64,000 nt of DNA from Leptospira sp. 96542. GTDB lineage: Bacteria > Spirochaetota > Leptospiria > Leptospirales > Leptospiraceae. A model generated the notes under the pieces. It saw only the letters and a list, made by a program, of their open reading frames with translations. It searched no databases and was not told where the DNA came from. The stretch spans positions 1 to 64,000 of the forward strand of contig JARJFC010000016.1 of assembly GCA_029310945.1 (NCBI GenBank), read 5' to 3'. Positions 8,869-17,859 of this stretch are shown here, one piece after another (position 1 is the stretch's first letter; each line of letters opens with the position of its first letter). The position numbers and the translations under genes were made by a program.

Positions 8869-9494
8869 ATAAACTCTTTAAAATCCTTTATCTTTCTACC
8901 ATTAAAACTTTTTCCAAAAGAATCGTCGTTGTCGGTTCGAAGAAGAAAATCAATACCGACAATCTTAGCAGCTTCATAGTCAGTTTGACTATCACCAATC
9001 ATTAAACATTCATAACGAGGAAACGACCTTTCTAGCAAAACAGATTCGATTGCCTTACTTTTTTCCGCAGGTGAACCAAAAATATAATCAAACTTTTCTA
9101 TTAATTTCAATTCTTTTAATATAACTTCTATCTCATCCTGTGGAGTTCCAGTTACTAATACATAAATTTGATCCATAGCTTTTGAATCCAATACTTCCTG
9201 AACTCCGTCTATCCAAGTTGAATTGATAACTGCATCCAAAACTAATTCAGAAAATTTTTCACAATAACTTTTGACAGTAAATTCATCGGTCGGTAAACCC
9301 ACCCATTCCAAATAGAGAGGAATCTTGGTCATTCGTGAGATTCCGCCAAAACGAAGATGATGTTTTTCAATTTTCTCTCTAAGGTCTGTAGACAATGAAG
9401 GAAACAAATTTAGATACGCTTTGGTTTTGACGAAAACAGAATCCTTGATCACTCCATCAAAATCCCAGAATATTATTTTATATTTCTTAAACAA
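8865..9494 (-). CDS. HAD-superfamily sugar phosphatase-like protein
   Basis: A 209-residue HAD hydrolase of the beta-phosphoglucomutase/phosphoglycolate phosphatase type. Motif I is FWDFDGVIKDS near residue 10, motif II is LVTGTP, motif III is a lysine around SPAEKSKA, and motif IV is MIGDSQTDYEAA. The start appears to be a TTG at 9494, five bases after the preceding stop. Coupled by ATGA to the downstream cytidylyltransferase, it probably removes a phosphate before CMP activation. Confidence 0.85.
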   Translation of the reverse strand: MFKKYKIIFWDFDGVIKDSVFVKTKAYLNLFPSLSTDLREKIEKHHLRFGGISRMTKIPLYLEWVGLPTDEFTVKSYCEKFSELVLDAVINSTWIDGVQEVLDSKAMDQIYVLVTGTPQDEIEVILKELKLIEKFDYIFGSPAEKSKAIESVLLERSFPRYECLMIGDSQTDYEAAKIVGIDFLLRTDNDDSFGKSFNGRKIKDFKEFI

Positions 9495-9499
9495 AAAAA

Positions 9500-10339
9500 T
9501 TATCTAACCCAAACTTGGTTATATGTATTCTTAAATTCACCAGTTTCAAAAAGCACTGAATGTTTTTTATGTAAAAAATTTAAGCCGACTTCCCTGAGAA
9601 TTTTCTCAGAATTACTTTTTTGCTCAAGAAAATCTTCATTAATTTCAATACTGACAGATTTTACTTTTTGCAAAACCTTCATCCCACCTCTCAAGATCAA
9701 CTGCTCGATTCCATCGACATCCATTTTTATATAATTGGGGAATGATAAATTTAATTTCTCAACAACTACATCCATCGTTAGACCGAATGTACTATACTCG
9801 AAAACTTTCTTCAGAATCAAACCGTCATGACCATAATTTTTACCAAATGTAGATAATGCGCCGCCCCACTCTGTTGAGGACATGTTCATCTGATTGACTG
9901 ACATCTTATCAGATACCGCAAGCGGGATGATCGTGACCTTGGATGAAAGTTCATTGATATATATATTTCTTGCCAACAACTCTAAATTGAATACAGAAGG
10001 CTCAAATGCATAAACTTGACAATCCTTTACCTTAGCAGCATAACAAGAATAAAGGCCAACATTTGCTCCTATGTCCCAAAGAATTGAGCCTGAATCGAGT
10101 GATTCAATCCATTCCAAAGTTTCTGGTTCCTTAGTGGCAAAGGTGTTTGCACGAAAATAGTTCAGACTATTAGGCGTGACGAAACGAAATGAATGTCCTT
10201 TATGACGGACTGTTACATAATTTTTCCATGACTCGGTTACAAAGAAATCCAGAAATTGCCGTGTTAGGCGATTTGAATTAAAAAATCTAAAAAAAATTTG
10301 AGCAAATAACTTGATAAATTTCTGTAAAAATGCGTTCAT
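9500..10339 (-). CDS. FkbM-family methyltransferase
   Basis: A SAM-dependent O-methyltransferase of 279 residues. The SAM-binding motif is ILWDIGANVGLYSCYAAK near residue 83, followed by AFEPS and the FkbM-typical IKMDVDGIEQLILRG. An N-terminal basic/aromatic helix suggests loose association with the membrane. It is one of three FkbM proteins in the locus (others at 49510 and 50214) and probably methylates a hydroxyl on an O-antigen sugar. Confidence 0.9.
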   Translation of the reverse strand: MNAFLQKFIKLFAQIFFRFFNSNRLTRQFLDFFVTESWKNYVTVRHKGHSFRFVTPNSLNYFRANTFATKEPETLEWIESLDSGSILWDIGANVGLYSCYAAKVKDCQVYAFEPSVFNLELLARNIYINELSSKVTIIPLAVSDKMSVNQMNMSSTEWGGALSTFGKNYGHDGLILKKVFEYSTFGLTMDVVVEKLNLSFPNYIKMDVDGIEQLILRGGMKVLQKVKSVSIEINEDFLEQKSNSEKILREVGLNFLHKKHSVLFETGEFKNTYNQVWVR

Positions 10340-10353
10340 TTTAAATCTATTTC

Positions 10354-11220
10354 CTAACTTCTATGTTTCACTTCTTCTATCAGCTGAAGAAGACCTTGGC
10401 CTAAATCAACATGCATAGGAGGGATGTATTTTCTTCCAATCTTAGGTTGGTATGCATAGGGCGTTCTTACATAGTGCCCCACTTGATCGTTTTCTACAAA
10501 TTCGACTGAACCAGGGTTCCCAATTATTTCGGCTAACATCTGTAAAAGGTCTATGACTCTCATTGGTTCTTGCCCTGTCAATACAACACTTTGATTTCTA
10601 AATTCATCATTAAGAGCTGCGACACTTGCACGAGCTGCGTCTTCAACATGGATATATTCACGAAAACTCTCTCTACTACCCTCATAGATAATTTTTCCAG
10701 TGTCTAAAGCAGTTTTTACAATTCGGTATAATCCATTCGATTCGTCTGATCTTGGTCCATAAAGACTTCCGTAACGAAGGATAGTATATTCTAAATTATA
10801 ACACTTATAGAATTCTTCAATATAACTTTCTGCTGCTTGTTTACTACACCGGTAAAATCCACCTTCCCTGCTATATACATAAACTGTACTTGCGTAAATG
10901 AATCGTTTAATTCCATGCTTTCGACAAGCCTCCAAAATATAAGAATTTCCAAGAATGTTGATTCGAATTGTATCTAAAGGTTTATCGAGTGCATGATTAA
11001 GATCAGCTATTGCTGCAAAATTATAAACATAATCAAATCCCTTTATGGTATTTGAAACTAACTCTTCGTTTAGAAGATCACCTTGGATAAAATGCTGATT
11101 TCTCCTTAGCCATGGTGATTTAACTAAATCGAAAATTGTTACATTATGTCCTGCATCTGTCAACGCATCCGCTACATTGGAACCAAGAAAACCGGAGCCA
11201 CCAAAAACTAATACTTTCAT
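10354..11220 (-). CDS. NAD-dependent sugar epimerase/dehydratase
   Basis: An extended SDR of 288 residues with the Rossmann motif VLVFGGSGFLGS at the N-terminus, ASTVYVY around the catalytic serine/threonine, and YRCSK as the YxxxK motif. The C-terminal half has REYIHVEDAARA, as in UDP-glucose 4-epimerase-like proteins. The ATG at 11220 overlaps the upstream stop as ATGA. It probably interconverts a nucleotide sugar; specificity is unknown. Confidence 0.87.
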   Translation of the reverse strand: MKVLVFGGSGFLGSNVADALTDAGHNVTIFDLVKSPWLRRNQHFIQGDLLNEELVSNTIKGFDYVYNFAAIADLNHALDKPLDTIRINILGNSYILEACRKHGIKRFIYASTVYVYSREGGFYRCSKQAAESYIEEFYKCYNLEYTILRYGSLYGPRSDESNGLYRIVKTALDTGKIIYEGSRESFREYIHVEDAARASVAALNDEFRNQSVVLTGQEPMRVIDLLQMLAEIIGNPGSVEFVENDQVGHYVRTPYAYQPKIGRKYIPPMHVDLGQGLLQLIEEVKHRS

Positions 11221-11921
11221 TGATTTTCCATTAAATAATAAATAGTGGTCGTTTTTCGACCTTTCACTTTTGAAGCCGGGAGATCTTCACAAGTAAGTAT
11301 ACGATCGATGATTTCTCTTTTTTTAGAACCTGAAACCAGAAAAAGAATATGGTCAGTCTGATTAATTTTATTTAGAGAAAGAGTGATTCTCTTTTCTGGC
11401 GGCTTTGGGGAATTATTAACAAACAAAACATCGGCTGAATTCGATGATTCTCCCAATTCATTTCCAGGAAAAAGACTTGCCGTATGCCCGTCTTCCCCAA
11501 TACCAAGAATGGCAAGATCGAAGACCTCGACTTTTTGAAGAATTTTGGAATAATTCTTCGAAGCTACGCAAGATTTCCCATCAAACATGTTTATGAATTT
11601 AAATGGTTTTAGATTTGTCACATCAATTACTTGAAAAATTTGCAAAAAATTAGAATCTGAATGCGACAAAGGTACGCACCTTTCATCAGCTAACCAAAAA
11701 TTAACGCTAGACCAATCTACTTTTAATTGGTGCAACTTTTGATAAATGGGTATGGGAGTCATTCCGCCAGAGATAATGATGTTGGTATTCTTTTTTGGTT
11801 CAAGTTTATTACTTTGATTATTGACAATAATTGTTTTTATCTCCATCAGGATATGACTCTGCCATACTGCAGACCTGGAGAAAGTTTTGATTTCTTTCAA
11901 ATTGCTTTTGACTTCGTTCAC
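11217..11921 (-). CDS. 6-phosphogluconolactonase/glucosamine-6-phosphate isomerase-like protein
   Basis: A 234-residue member of the Pgl/NagB fold. Visible motifs are IIISGGMTPIPIYQ near residue 48, VNFWLADERCVP, and the hallmark ILGIGEDGHTASLFPG. All three match 6-phosphogluconolactonase (DevB). The first usable start is a GTG at 11921, three codons after an in-frame TAA. A central-carbon hydrolase is unexpected inside an O-antigen operon. It may hydrolyse a lactone of a sugar-acid precursor or be a second Pgl copy. Family call strong, role uncertain. Confidence 0.82.
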   Translation of the reverse strand: MNEVKSNLKEIKTFSRSAVWQSHILMEIKTIIVNNQSNKLEPKKNTNIIISGGMTPIPIYQKLHQLKVDWSSVNFWLADERCVPLSHSDSNFLQIFQVIDVTNLKPFKFINMFDGKSCVASKNYSKILQKVEVFDLAILGIGEDGHTASLFPGNELGESSNSADVLFVNNSPKPPEKRITLSLNKINQTDHILFLVSGSKKREIIDRILTCEDLPASKVKGRKTTTIYYLMENQ

Positions 11922-11967
11922 ATTGAATCTTTAGAAATAAATTTTCGCCTTGTAGTTTAGAATTAGA

Positions 11968-13707
11968 TTATATATTCACAAGTTCTTTCAAAACAGAAAG
12001 CGGTTTTTTAATTTTTTTGGCATATTGCTGACAGAACTCATCCCTTGCTTCTTGAGTTTCTTTTGAATACCACCATTCAGGTATATGATTCCAAACTTTA
12101 TTTACCATCTGTGCGGCTCCTTCTGGGGTTTCATGGAAGATGCCTACTCTTTTTAGTTTTTCAAAGAAAGGAATCGCACTATCCCTAATCTCCCAATGTT
12201 TTGGATTCCAAAATATGATTGTTGGTGTATTATTTCCCATGGATTCGAGAAAGGTAGTCGCATTGTATGTGGATACGTAGAGCCTGCAATTTTGAACTAA
12301 CTTTTCAATTCTTTTCTCACCAGAATCAAGTTGAATCTTCGGAAATCGCTTTCGCCACCTTTTATTTTGATCCCATCCATAATCTGACGAAGATAATCTA
12401 ACTACAACTTCTTCGCTTTGAATCTTTTCATTCAATTCACTAACAAACCGAACCTGATCATTAAAATAACTTAACCATTGTTTTCCAACAGGTGCGCTGT
12501 ACATCCAATAACTATATCGAGGCATTGACATAGAAACAAGCAGTAGATTCCCTTCCTTAACAATTTGATGTTCTTTTGACCCAATTAACTTAAGGGAAGC
12601 GAATTCCTTTACTTTAGGATTCTTACTTTCTTGCCAACCCCAACTGATGTATCGATCACATGTTTCTGTTTCATGATCTTCCAGAAAAGACCACTTCCCG
12701 ACTCCATAATGACCACCATGCTGCCCTAGGAAAAACTTAGTATTCATTTCAACTTTCTCTGCTACATAAAATTTAAATAAATCATCAGCATTATGCGAGT
12801 TACTCGTAAAAATAAATTTCGGATTTTTGGGCCATTTATAAGATTCTGTGACTTGTTTTAAATTATGATACCCTTCCAAAATTACTTTAGGCAAATTTTT
12901 AGGTATAAGATCATATAAAATGCGAATGAATTCATTTTTGCTATTGTCTTCCAGCTTAAAATTTCGTAATGATTGGTGAAAATGGATTGCCGGAATTAAA
13001 CGACTAAGTCTTATCCGAGGGATTTGGTATAAACTAACTTGGAACAAAATGTTTTTAAAAGTAGGCAAGTATGTAGATTGTATAAAGGCTTCTTCCTCAG
13101 CAACAAAAATCTGAGACTGCCAATTTAGAATTTTGTTTACTAAAGATTCTTTCGATTTTTCAGGCTCTAAGAAGTTTTTTCTTGCCACATCAAAACTAAC
13201 GAGCCCTTGAGGGACAATTCCTATAAATGATAAAATAGATTGATAAATGTATTGGTTCCAATCATCACTTACAAATAACTTTGTAAAATGAGTCATATCA
13301 TTTGGAACCAGTAGATCGGATTGGTAGTTTATAAATCGGCATTCAATATCTTGATTACCGATAGCATTTTTGATAGACAAATAACGGTCGTAAACCATTT
13401 GAATAAAATACCCGAGCCAAGGTCCAACTAGAATCCTCCAATACCGATCAGAATGACCTACTCCATGAATTTCATTTAATTTTACAGCCAAATCTTTAAT
13501 TACGATCTCATATAAATTTCGAACATATAGATAATCATTGTATAATTTTTCGCGATCATCCCAATGATAAGGGAGCGTTTGAGAATTATATTTAGACCAG
13601 ATTTCCGTTCGACTATAAAGCTTACACCACTCACCCAAAAATACAACAGATGTATCAACTGCCGGCCAAGTTTCTTCAAGTGCTGTTAAAACTAATTGTC
13701 TTGGCAT
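11968..13707 (-). CDS. LIC12162-family putative O-antigen transferase
   Basis: A 579-residue protein that matches, from memory, the LIC12162 family of putative transferases found in polysaccharide loci of Leptospira and some other bacteria. The hallmark is the N-terminal LVLTALEETWP followed by VVFLGEWC. A C-terminal GT-B-like stretch is seen as STYNATTFLESMGNNTPTI. I start at the ATG at 13707, whose TAATG overlap with the upstream SDR stop is natural; the longer frame to 13767 would add 20 residues before the conserved start. The group transferred is not known. Confidence 0.85.
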   Translation of the reverse strand: MPRQLVLTALEETWPAVDTSVVFLGEWCKLYSRTEIWSKYNSQTLPYHWDDREKLYNDYLYVRNLYEIVIKDLAVKLNEIHGVGHSDRYWRILVGPWLGYFIQMVYDRYLSIKNAIGNQDIECRFINYQSDLLVPNDMTHFTKLFVSDDWNQYIYQSILSFIGIVPQGLVSFDVARKNFLEPEKSKESLVNKILNWQSQIFVAEEEAFIQSTYLPTFKNILFQVSLYQIPRIRLSRLIPAIHFHQSLRNFKLEDNSKNEFIRILYDLIPKNLPKVILEGYHNLKQVTESYKWPKNPKFIFTSNSHNADDLFKFYVAEKVEMNTKFFLGQHGGHYGVGKWSFLEDHETETCDRYISWGWQESKNPKVKEFASLKLIGSKEHQIVKEGNLLLVSMSMPRYSYWMYSAPVGKQWLSYFNDQVRFVSELNEKIQSEEVVVRLSSSDYGWDQNKRWRKRFPKIQLDSGEKRIEKLVQNCRLYVSTYNATTFLESMGNNTPTIIFWNPKHWEIRDSAIPFFEKLKRVGIFHETPEGAAQMVNKVWNHIPEWWYSKETQEARDEFCQQYAKKIKKPLSVLKELVNI

Positions 13708-14531
13708 TACCAAACAGTTCGACCGCCATCTGCAGAGATGATAGATCCATTTAAATAACTTGCACAATCACTTAACAGAAACAAAAGAAGACCTTTATAC
13801 TCATCTTTTTTTGCCATTCGTCCCAATGGAATTCTTGAACTTACCTCTTTGAGGAATTCAACATTCTGGTTGTTCTCAACTCCGCCAGGGCAAATTGCAT
13901 TGCAACGGACATTTTTATCTGCCCAATAAGTTGCTAGATACCTTGTTAAACCGATGACACCAGCCTTCACTACTGAATAAGTAACTGGTTTTACAGGTTG
14001 CAATTCATCGGGCAAACCAGTTTTTCTGTATAGTCGCTGATCAGGTGCAATCAGACCTAAATCGGAAGATATATTAAGAATCGTCCCACCACTGGGATTT
14101 TGTGATATTAGAAAACCATAATGTTTTGCGCAAAGAAAGGAACCAGTAAGGCCAACTGCTAAATCAGCGTTCCAAACGGAAAGAGGAAAATTTTCTAAGC
14201 GAGAAAATGCCTTTTCGGGCGAATCCTCCACCTTAGGATTATTAGCTGCATTATTAACTAACGCATGAATGGTTGAAAATTTACTTTTAATTTTGCCAAG
14301 ATTTTCGATTATCTCGTTTTCGTTTGTGATATCGACTTTATAACCTATTGCATCGACAAAATACTTTGCCTTTAAATCCGTCGCCAACTGATTGCATCTT
14401 TCTTGATTTAAGTCTAATAGAACAGGTATACCGCCTGCCTCTGCAACCACTTCTGCATGTTGGCTGCCAAGTAATCCGGTTGCACCAGTAATTATAACGA
14501 CTTTATTTTTTAATGAAAACAACTCTAACAT
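13707..14531 (-). CDS. short-chain dehydrogenase/reductase
   Basis: A 274-residue classical SDR. VIITGATGLLGSQHAE replaces the usual TGxxxGxG with a TGxxGxxG pattern. NNAANNP, ISSDLGL and YSVVKAG (YxxxK) are intact, and the C-terminus ends with NGSIISADGG. Its organisation resembles SDRs encoded beside acylneuraminate cytidylyltransferases in nonulosonate clusters. It is followed by the LIC12162-type transferase with a one-base TAATG overlap and preceded by another SDR. Confidence 0.87.
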   Translation of the reverse strand: MLELFSLKNKVVIITGATGLLGSQHAEVVAEAGGIPVLLDLNQERCNQLATDLKAKYFVDAIGYKVDITNENEIIENLGKIKSKFSTIHALVNNAANNPKVEDSPEKAFSRLENFPLSVWNADLAVGLTGSFLCAKHYGFLISQNPSGGTILNISSDLGLIAPDQRLYRKTGLPDELQPVKPVTYSVVKAGVIGLTRYLATYWADKNVRCNAICPGGVENNQNVEFLKEVSSRIPLGRMAKKDEYKGLLLFLLSDCASYLNGSIISADGGRTVW

Positions 14532-14539
14532 AGATTTTG

Positions 14540-15313
14540 TTAATGAAACCCGACGGTTTGACCTCCATCAATGACGATACAAGAACCCGTGATAAACGAA
14601 GCCCTTTCTGATGATAAAAATAAAACCAAATCGGCAATCTCTTCAGGTGTTCCAAAACGTTTCATTGGCACAGTAGATTCAATTAGTTTCTGAATTTGCT
14701 CCGGATCTTTTTGAATTTTTTCATCCCAACTTCCTCCTGGAAAATAAACATTTCCTGGGGCAATACAATTGACTCTTACCCTAGGAGCTAACTTACGCGC
14801 TAAATTTTTTGAAAGAGCAATGATTGCAGCCTTTGCAACCGAATAATCCGTCGGTGCCCCAAATGCTTCGAGTCCAGCTATGGAGGAAATGAAAATGATA
14901 TTTCCTTGTGTTTGTACTAAATACGGAATTAACTCCCGAACAACATTTTCCGCTGATTTAAAATTTACGTTAAATACATTATCAAATAATTGACTACCTG
15001 GCAATGGATCAGGAACACTCCTCCCATTACCAACGTTTGCAACGAGTATATCAATTCCAAACCAGATATCCTTTAGTTTAATAATACTCTCATTGAATGA
15101 TTTTGAATCAGTAACATCGCAAGCAATAGTCATAAAATTAGCTTCTGGATACTTTCCTATAAATGAATTTCGAATATCATTTAATGCTGATTCAGTCCTT
15201 GCAAATAATGCTACCCGCGCACCTTCCTTCAAAAAACATTCTGCGATGGAACGACCGATTCCACGGCTTGCGCCTGTCACAACTATTCGTTTGTTATTTA
15301 AATTAAGTTCCAA
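14540..15313 (-). CDS. short-chain dehydrogenase/reductase
   Basis: A 257-residue classical SDR: VVTGASRGIGRSIAE at the N-terminus, VANVG for NNAG, ISSIAG, YSVAKAA as YxxxK, and FITGSCIVIDGGQT near the end. The start is a TTG at 15313. It forms a tandem SDR pair with the gene at 13707, but the two are divergent enough to be separate enzymes rather than a recent duplication. A reductase or dehydrogenase of the CMP-sugar block at 15325-17859 is likely. Confidence 0.88.
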   Translation of the reverse strand: MELNLNNKRIVVTGASRGIGRSIAECFLKEGARVALFARTESALNDIRNSFIGKYPEANFMTIACDVTDSKSFNESIIKLKDIWFGIDILVANVGNGRSVPDPLPGSQLFDNVFNVNFKSAENVVRELIPYLVQTQGNIIFISSIAGLEAFGAPTDYSVAKAAIIALSKNLARKLAPRVRVNCIAPGNVYFPGGSWDEKIQKDPEQIQKLIESTVPMKRFGTPEEIADLVLFLSSERASFITGSCIVIDGGQTVGFH

Positions 15314-15324
15314 ACTATTTTAAT

Positions 15325-16320
15325 TTATTTTTTAAAACGATAAGGCGTTGGCGCATCAGTTTGGTTTTGACCATCAGCATGATTCCATTTTTTAATCTGC
15401 GATTCAATATCGATTCCGACATTAGATGACCATTGCGAAATTAAACTTTTAAATTTGGAACCAACAATCCCCTGACCAATTGGAGATCCGTTAAGTTGAG
15501 TTACCGGCAACATACAGAACGGAGTTCCTGTCATAAACGCTTCATCAGCTGTATAAACATCATAAGCTTCTATGTTTTTCTCTACAACTTTCATCCCAAT
15601 TTGTGATGCCAAATCGTTCATAACGTAATCGCGGGAGATTCCTCGCAAAATATTTCTTCCTTCGGGAGAAATGATTGTATTACCTTTTATAATGAAAAAA
15701 TTATCTCCAGTTCCTTCTGCCACAAAACCATCTGGATCGAGAAGTAGAGCCCAATTGTTATCACCTGCAATTGATGATGCCTCAATATTTGCCATTAAGT
15801 AGTGAATTCGGCTCCGATTTTTAATCTTTGGATCAAGTAAATGACCAGGAATTGCTCGTTGAGATGTAATGACCGCATTGATACCTAAATCGAACAAACT
15901 GCCCATTGATGCAACAGTCCATCGCAAAGGAAAGTCGGCGATAATCACATTAGGTCCCTTATGTAATCCATGAACACCTTGGTAAATTCCAAGCGTTCCC
16001 CTTGATACATCAATCATCAATCGATGTTCATCATCAGATGCAAACAAATGGTCATTGGCTTCCATTGTTTCATAACAATGTTTTTCCATTTCATTAATTG
16101 TCATTTGCAAAGGAATTCGTAATATCTTCACACCAGCATACAATCGTTCTAAGTGTTCTCGAAGTTTAAATTGAACCTTATTAAATGATCGGGTCATTTC
16201 AAAAACCATATCACCGAACATTAATGCAGAATCATAAATTGAAATCTTTGCTTCAGACTCTGAAACAAACTTCCCATTCATAAACACAACACGACCACTT
16301 TCTTTAACTGAACTATCCAT
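15325..16320 (-). CDS. class IV (branched-chain-like) aminotransferase
   Basis: A fold-type IV PLP aminotransferase of 331 residues. Features are YDSALMFGDMVFE near residue 25, the PLP lysine region DPKIKNRSRIHY, and the phosphate-binding AEGTGDNFFIIKG. Such enzymes normally act on branched-chain or D-amino acids, not sugars. An ATG at 16320 directly follows a TTG at 16323 and is the better start. It lies between a CMP-sugar synthetase and two SDRs, so it may supply an amino acid substituent or aminate an unusual keto acid. Confidence 0.85.
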   Translation of the reverse strand: MDSSVKESGRVVFMNGKFVSESEAKISIYDSALMFGDMVFEMTRSFNKVQFKLREHLERLYAGVKILRIPLQMTINEMEKHCYETMEANDHLFASDDEHRLMIDVSRGTLGIYQGVHGLHKGPNVIIADFPLRWTVASMGSLFDLGINAVITSQRAIPGHLLDPKIKNRSRIHYLMANIEASSIAGDNNWALLLDPDGFVAEGTGDNFFIIKGNTIISPEGRNILRGISRDYVMNDLASQIGMKVVEKNIEAYDVYTADEAFMTGTPFCMLPVTQLNGSPIGQGIVGSKFKSLISQWSSNVGIDIESQIKKWNHADGQNQTDAPTPYRFKK

Positions 16321-16339
16321 CAATATACCTTTTAATATT

Positions 16340-17029
16340 CTAAACTAATACGAAACTTTTCATAATGGATTCACACAATCGAAATGATTCCATGGAATCA
16401 ATTTCGAATAATTTCCAAAATTCCATTTCGACCATTCCAATTTTTTCTCCAAAACGATTATTCTTTTCTCTAATGACTGAAGGCAAAAATAAATAAAATG
16501 AACCATTTTCAATATATTGTGGCGAATGATCTTGCCTACGCTTCCTATTTCTCCAGTCATAATTAATACTATCAAGTTCGCCATCTTTCCGGCACTCCCA
16601 AAAGTATAAATCCTCTGCGATGCTACAAGAGAACATAGAATCATAGTTACCTGATTTAAACTGCAAAATTCCATTTTCAAAATCAGTAGAATGTCTCAAT
16701 GGTGACGTTACTTGAGGGGCAACGACTAAATCTATATTTCCAATCTCCGCTTCAATATATTCAATTGCATGAATCCAACCTGCCTCCGAAGTTGCAGTAT
16801 CGTTTGCAAGAACTTCAGGACGCTGAATTAGTTTTGCTCCAACTTCCTTCGAAACATTTAAAATTTCATCACTATCTGAACTTACCCAAACCGAACTGAT
16901 TGAAGGTGACGCTAAGCATTGTTCTATTGACCAAGTAATCAGAGGTTTACCGCAAAAATTCATAATGTTCTTTTTGGGGATTCCTTTAGAGCCTCCGCGT
17001 GCTAATATAATTGCAACTACATTCTTCAA
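16340..17029 (-). CDS. acylneuraminate cytidylyltransferase
   Basis: A 229-residue NeuA-like enzyme. The N-terminal signature VVAIILARGGSKGIPKKNI is complete; QCLASPSI, SSDSDE, RPEVLANDTATSE and the C-terminal FEIDSMESFRL are typical. It should couple CMP to an acidic sugar. The start is a TTG at 17029 overlapping the upstream stop as TTGA. Its partner synthase may be the NeuB fusion at 19312, in the same operon stretch. Confidence 0.92.
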   Translation of the reverse strand: MKNVVAIILARGGSKGIPKKNIMNFCGKPLITWSIEQCLASPSISSVWVSSDSDEILNVSKEVGAKLIQRPEVLANDTATSEAGWIHAIEYIEAEIGNIDLVVAPQVTSPLRHSTDFENGILQFKSGNYDSMFSCSIAEDLYFWECRKDGELDSINYDWRNRKRRQDHSPQYIENGSFYLFLPSVIREKNNRFGEKIGMVEMEFWKLFEIDSMESFRLCESIMKSFVLV

Positions 17030-17859
17030 TTTATTTTACCTACAAATTTTCTTCTTACCCATTCTAATTGACGTTTAAAAATTTCAAGACCCTCATCATC
17101 ACGATATGCCTGCATAATCAATGGACCAGAGTAATTAAGTTTATCTATTTGAGTTAGGACTTTACTAAACTGAGCATCACCGGTACCTAACTCTACCGAA
17201 CCTGAACCTAATTTTCTATCCTTTATATGGATATCTGTTATATGAAGTCCATAAATCTCAAATTCTTGAGTCGGATCAAATCCAAGGGATGCACTATTGC
17301 CAATATCATAATTTACTGTCACAGATGTTGAATTAAACATCTTAATTACATCTAAGAAGTCCCTAGGAGCCAAATCAGTTTCTAATGATAAATTGATATT
17401 CAATAACTCAGCCTCTTTTACAAGAGGGAGGATATTTTCATAAAATATTTTTTTATCAGAATCTGACCTCAGAGAAGATTGATCAACACAAGGAATAACA
17501 ATGTCATTAACACCAATTTCAGAACCATACTTCAATAAAGTAGAAAGTACTTTTTGACTATTTTTAACGACAATTGGATCTCCTGAATGGAAAGGGGCTT
17601 CCATAAAATAATCTGCGCAAATAGATACTACTTTTACTCCGGTTTCTTCGATGGCCTTTTGAATTTCAGTAGTTCCCGTTTCAGAAATTAACGGGTTTTT
17701 TTCAAAATCATTATAATCAAGTATAAACTCAATACAATCAAGTCCTAGAGACTTCGCAATAGGGAACTCATCTTGCCAGTATCCAACTGGATGTGCTTGG
17801 TATCGTCCCTTAAACTTGGGAAGTAATCTACCCTGCATTACCCCTAATAAATTTCTCAT
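17026..17859 (-). CDS. xylose isomerase-like TIM-barrel sugar isomerase/epimerase
   Basis: A 277-residue AP-endonuclease-2/sugar phosphate isomerase family protein. LGVMQGRLLP starts the barrel, and HITDIHIKDRKLGSG carries the metal-binding histidines and aspartate near the C-terminus. The ATG at 17859 overlaps the upstream stop as ATGA. A second barrel of the same superfamily is fused to NeuB at 19312, so isomerase-type chemistry appears twice in this block. Substrate unknown. Confidence 0.85.
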   Translation of the reverse strand: MRNLLGVMQGRLLPKFKGRYQAHPVGYWQDEFPIAKSLGLDCIEFILDYNDFEKNPLISETGTTEIQKAIEETGVKVVSICADYFMEAPFHSGDPIVVKNSQKVLSTLLKYGSEIGVNDIVIPCVDQSSLRSDSDKKIFYENILPLVKEAELLNINLSLETDLAPRDFLDVIKMFNSTSVTVNYDIGNSASLGFDPTQEFEIYGLHITDIHIKDRKLGSGSVELGTGDAQFSKVLTQIDKLNYSGPLIMQAYRDDEGLEIFKRQLEWVRRKFVGKIN

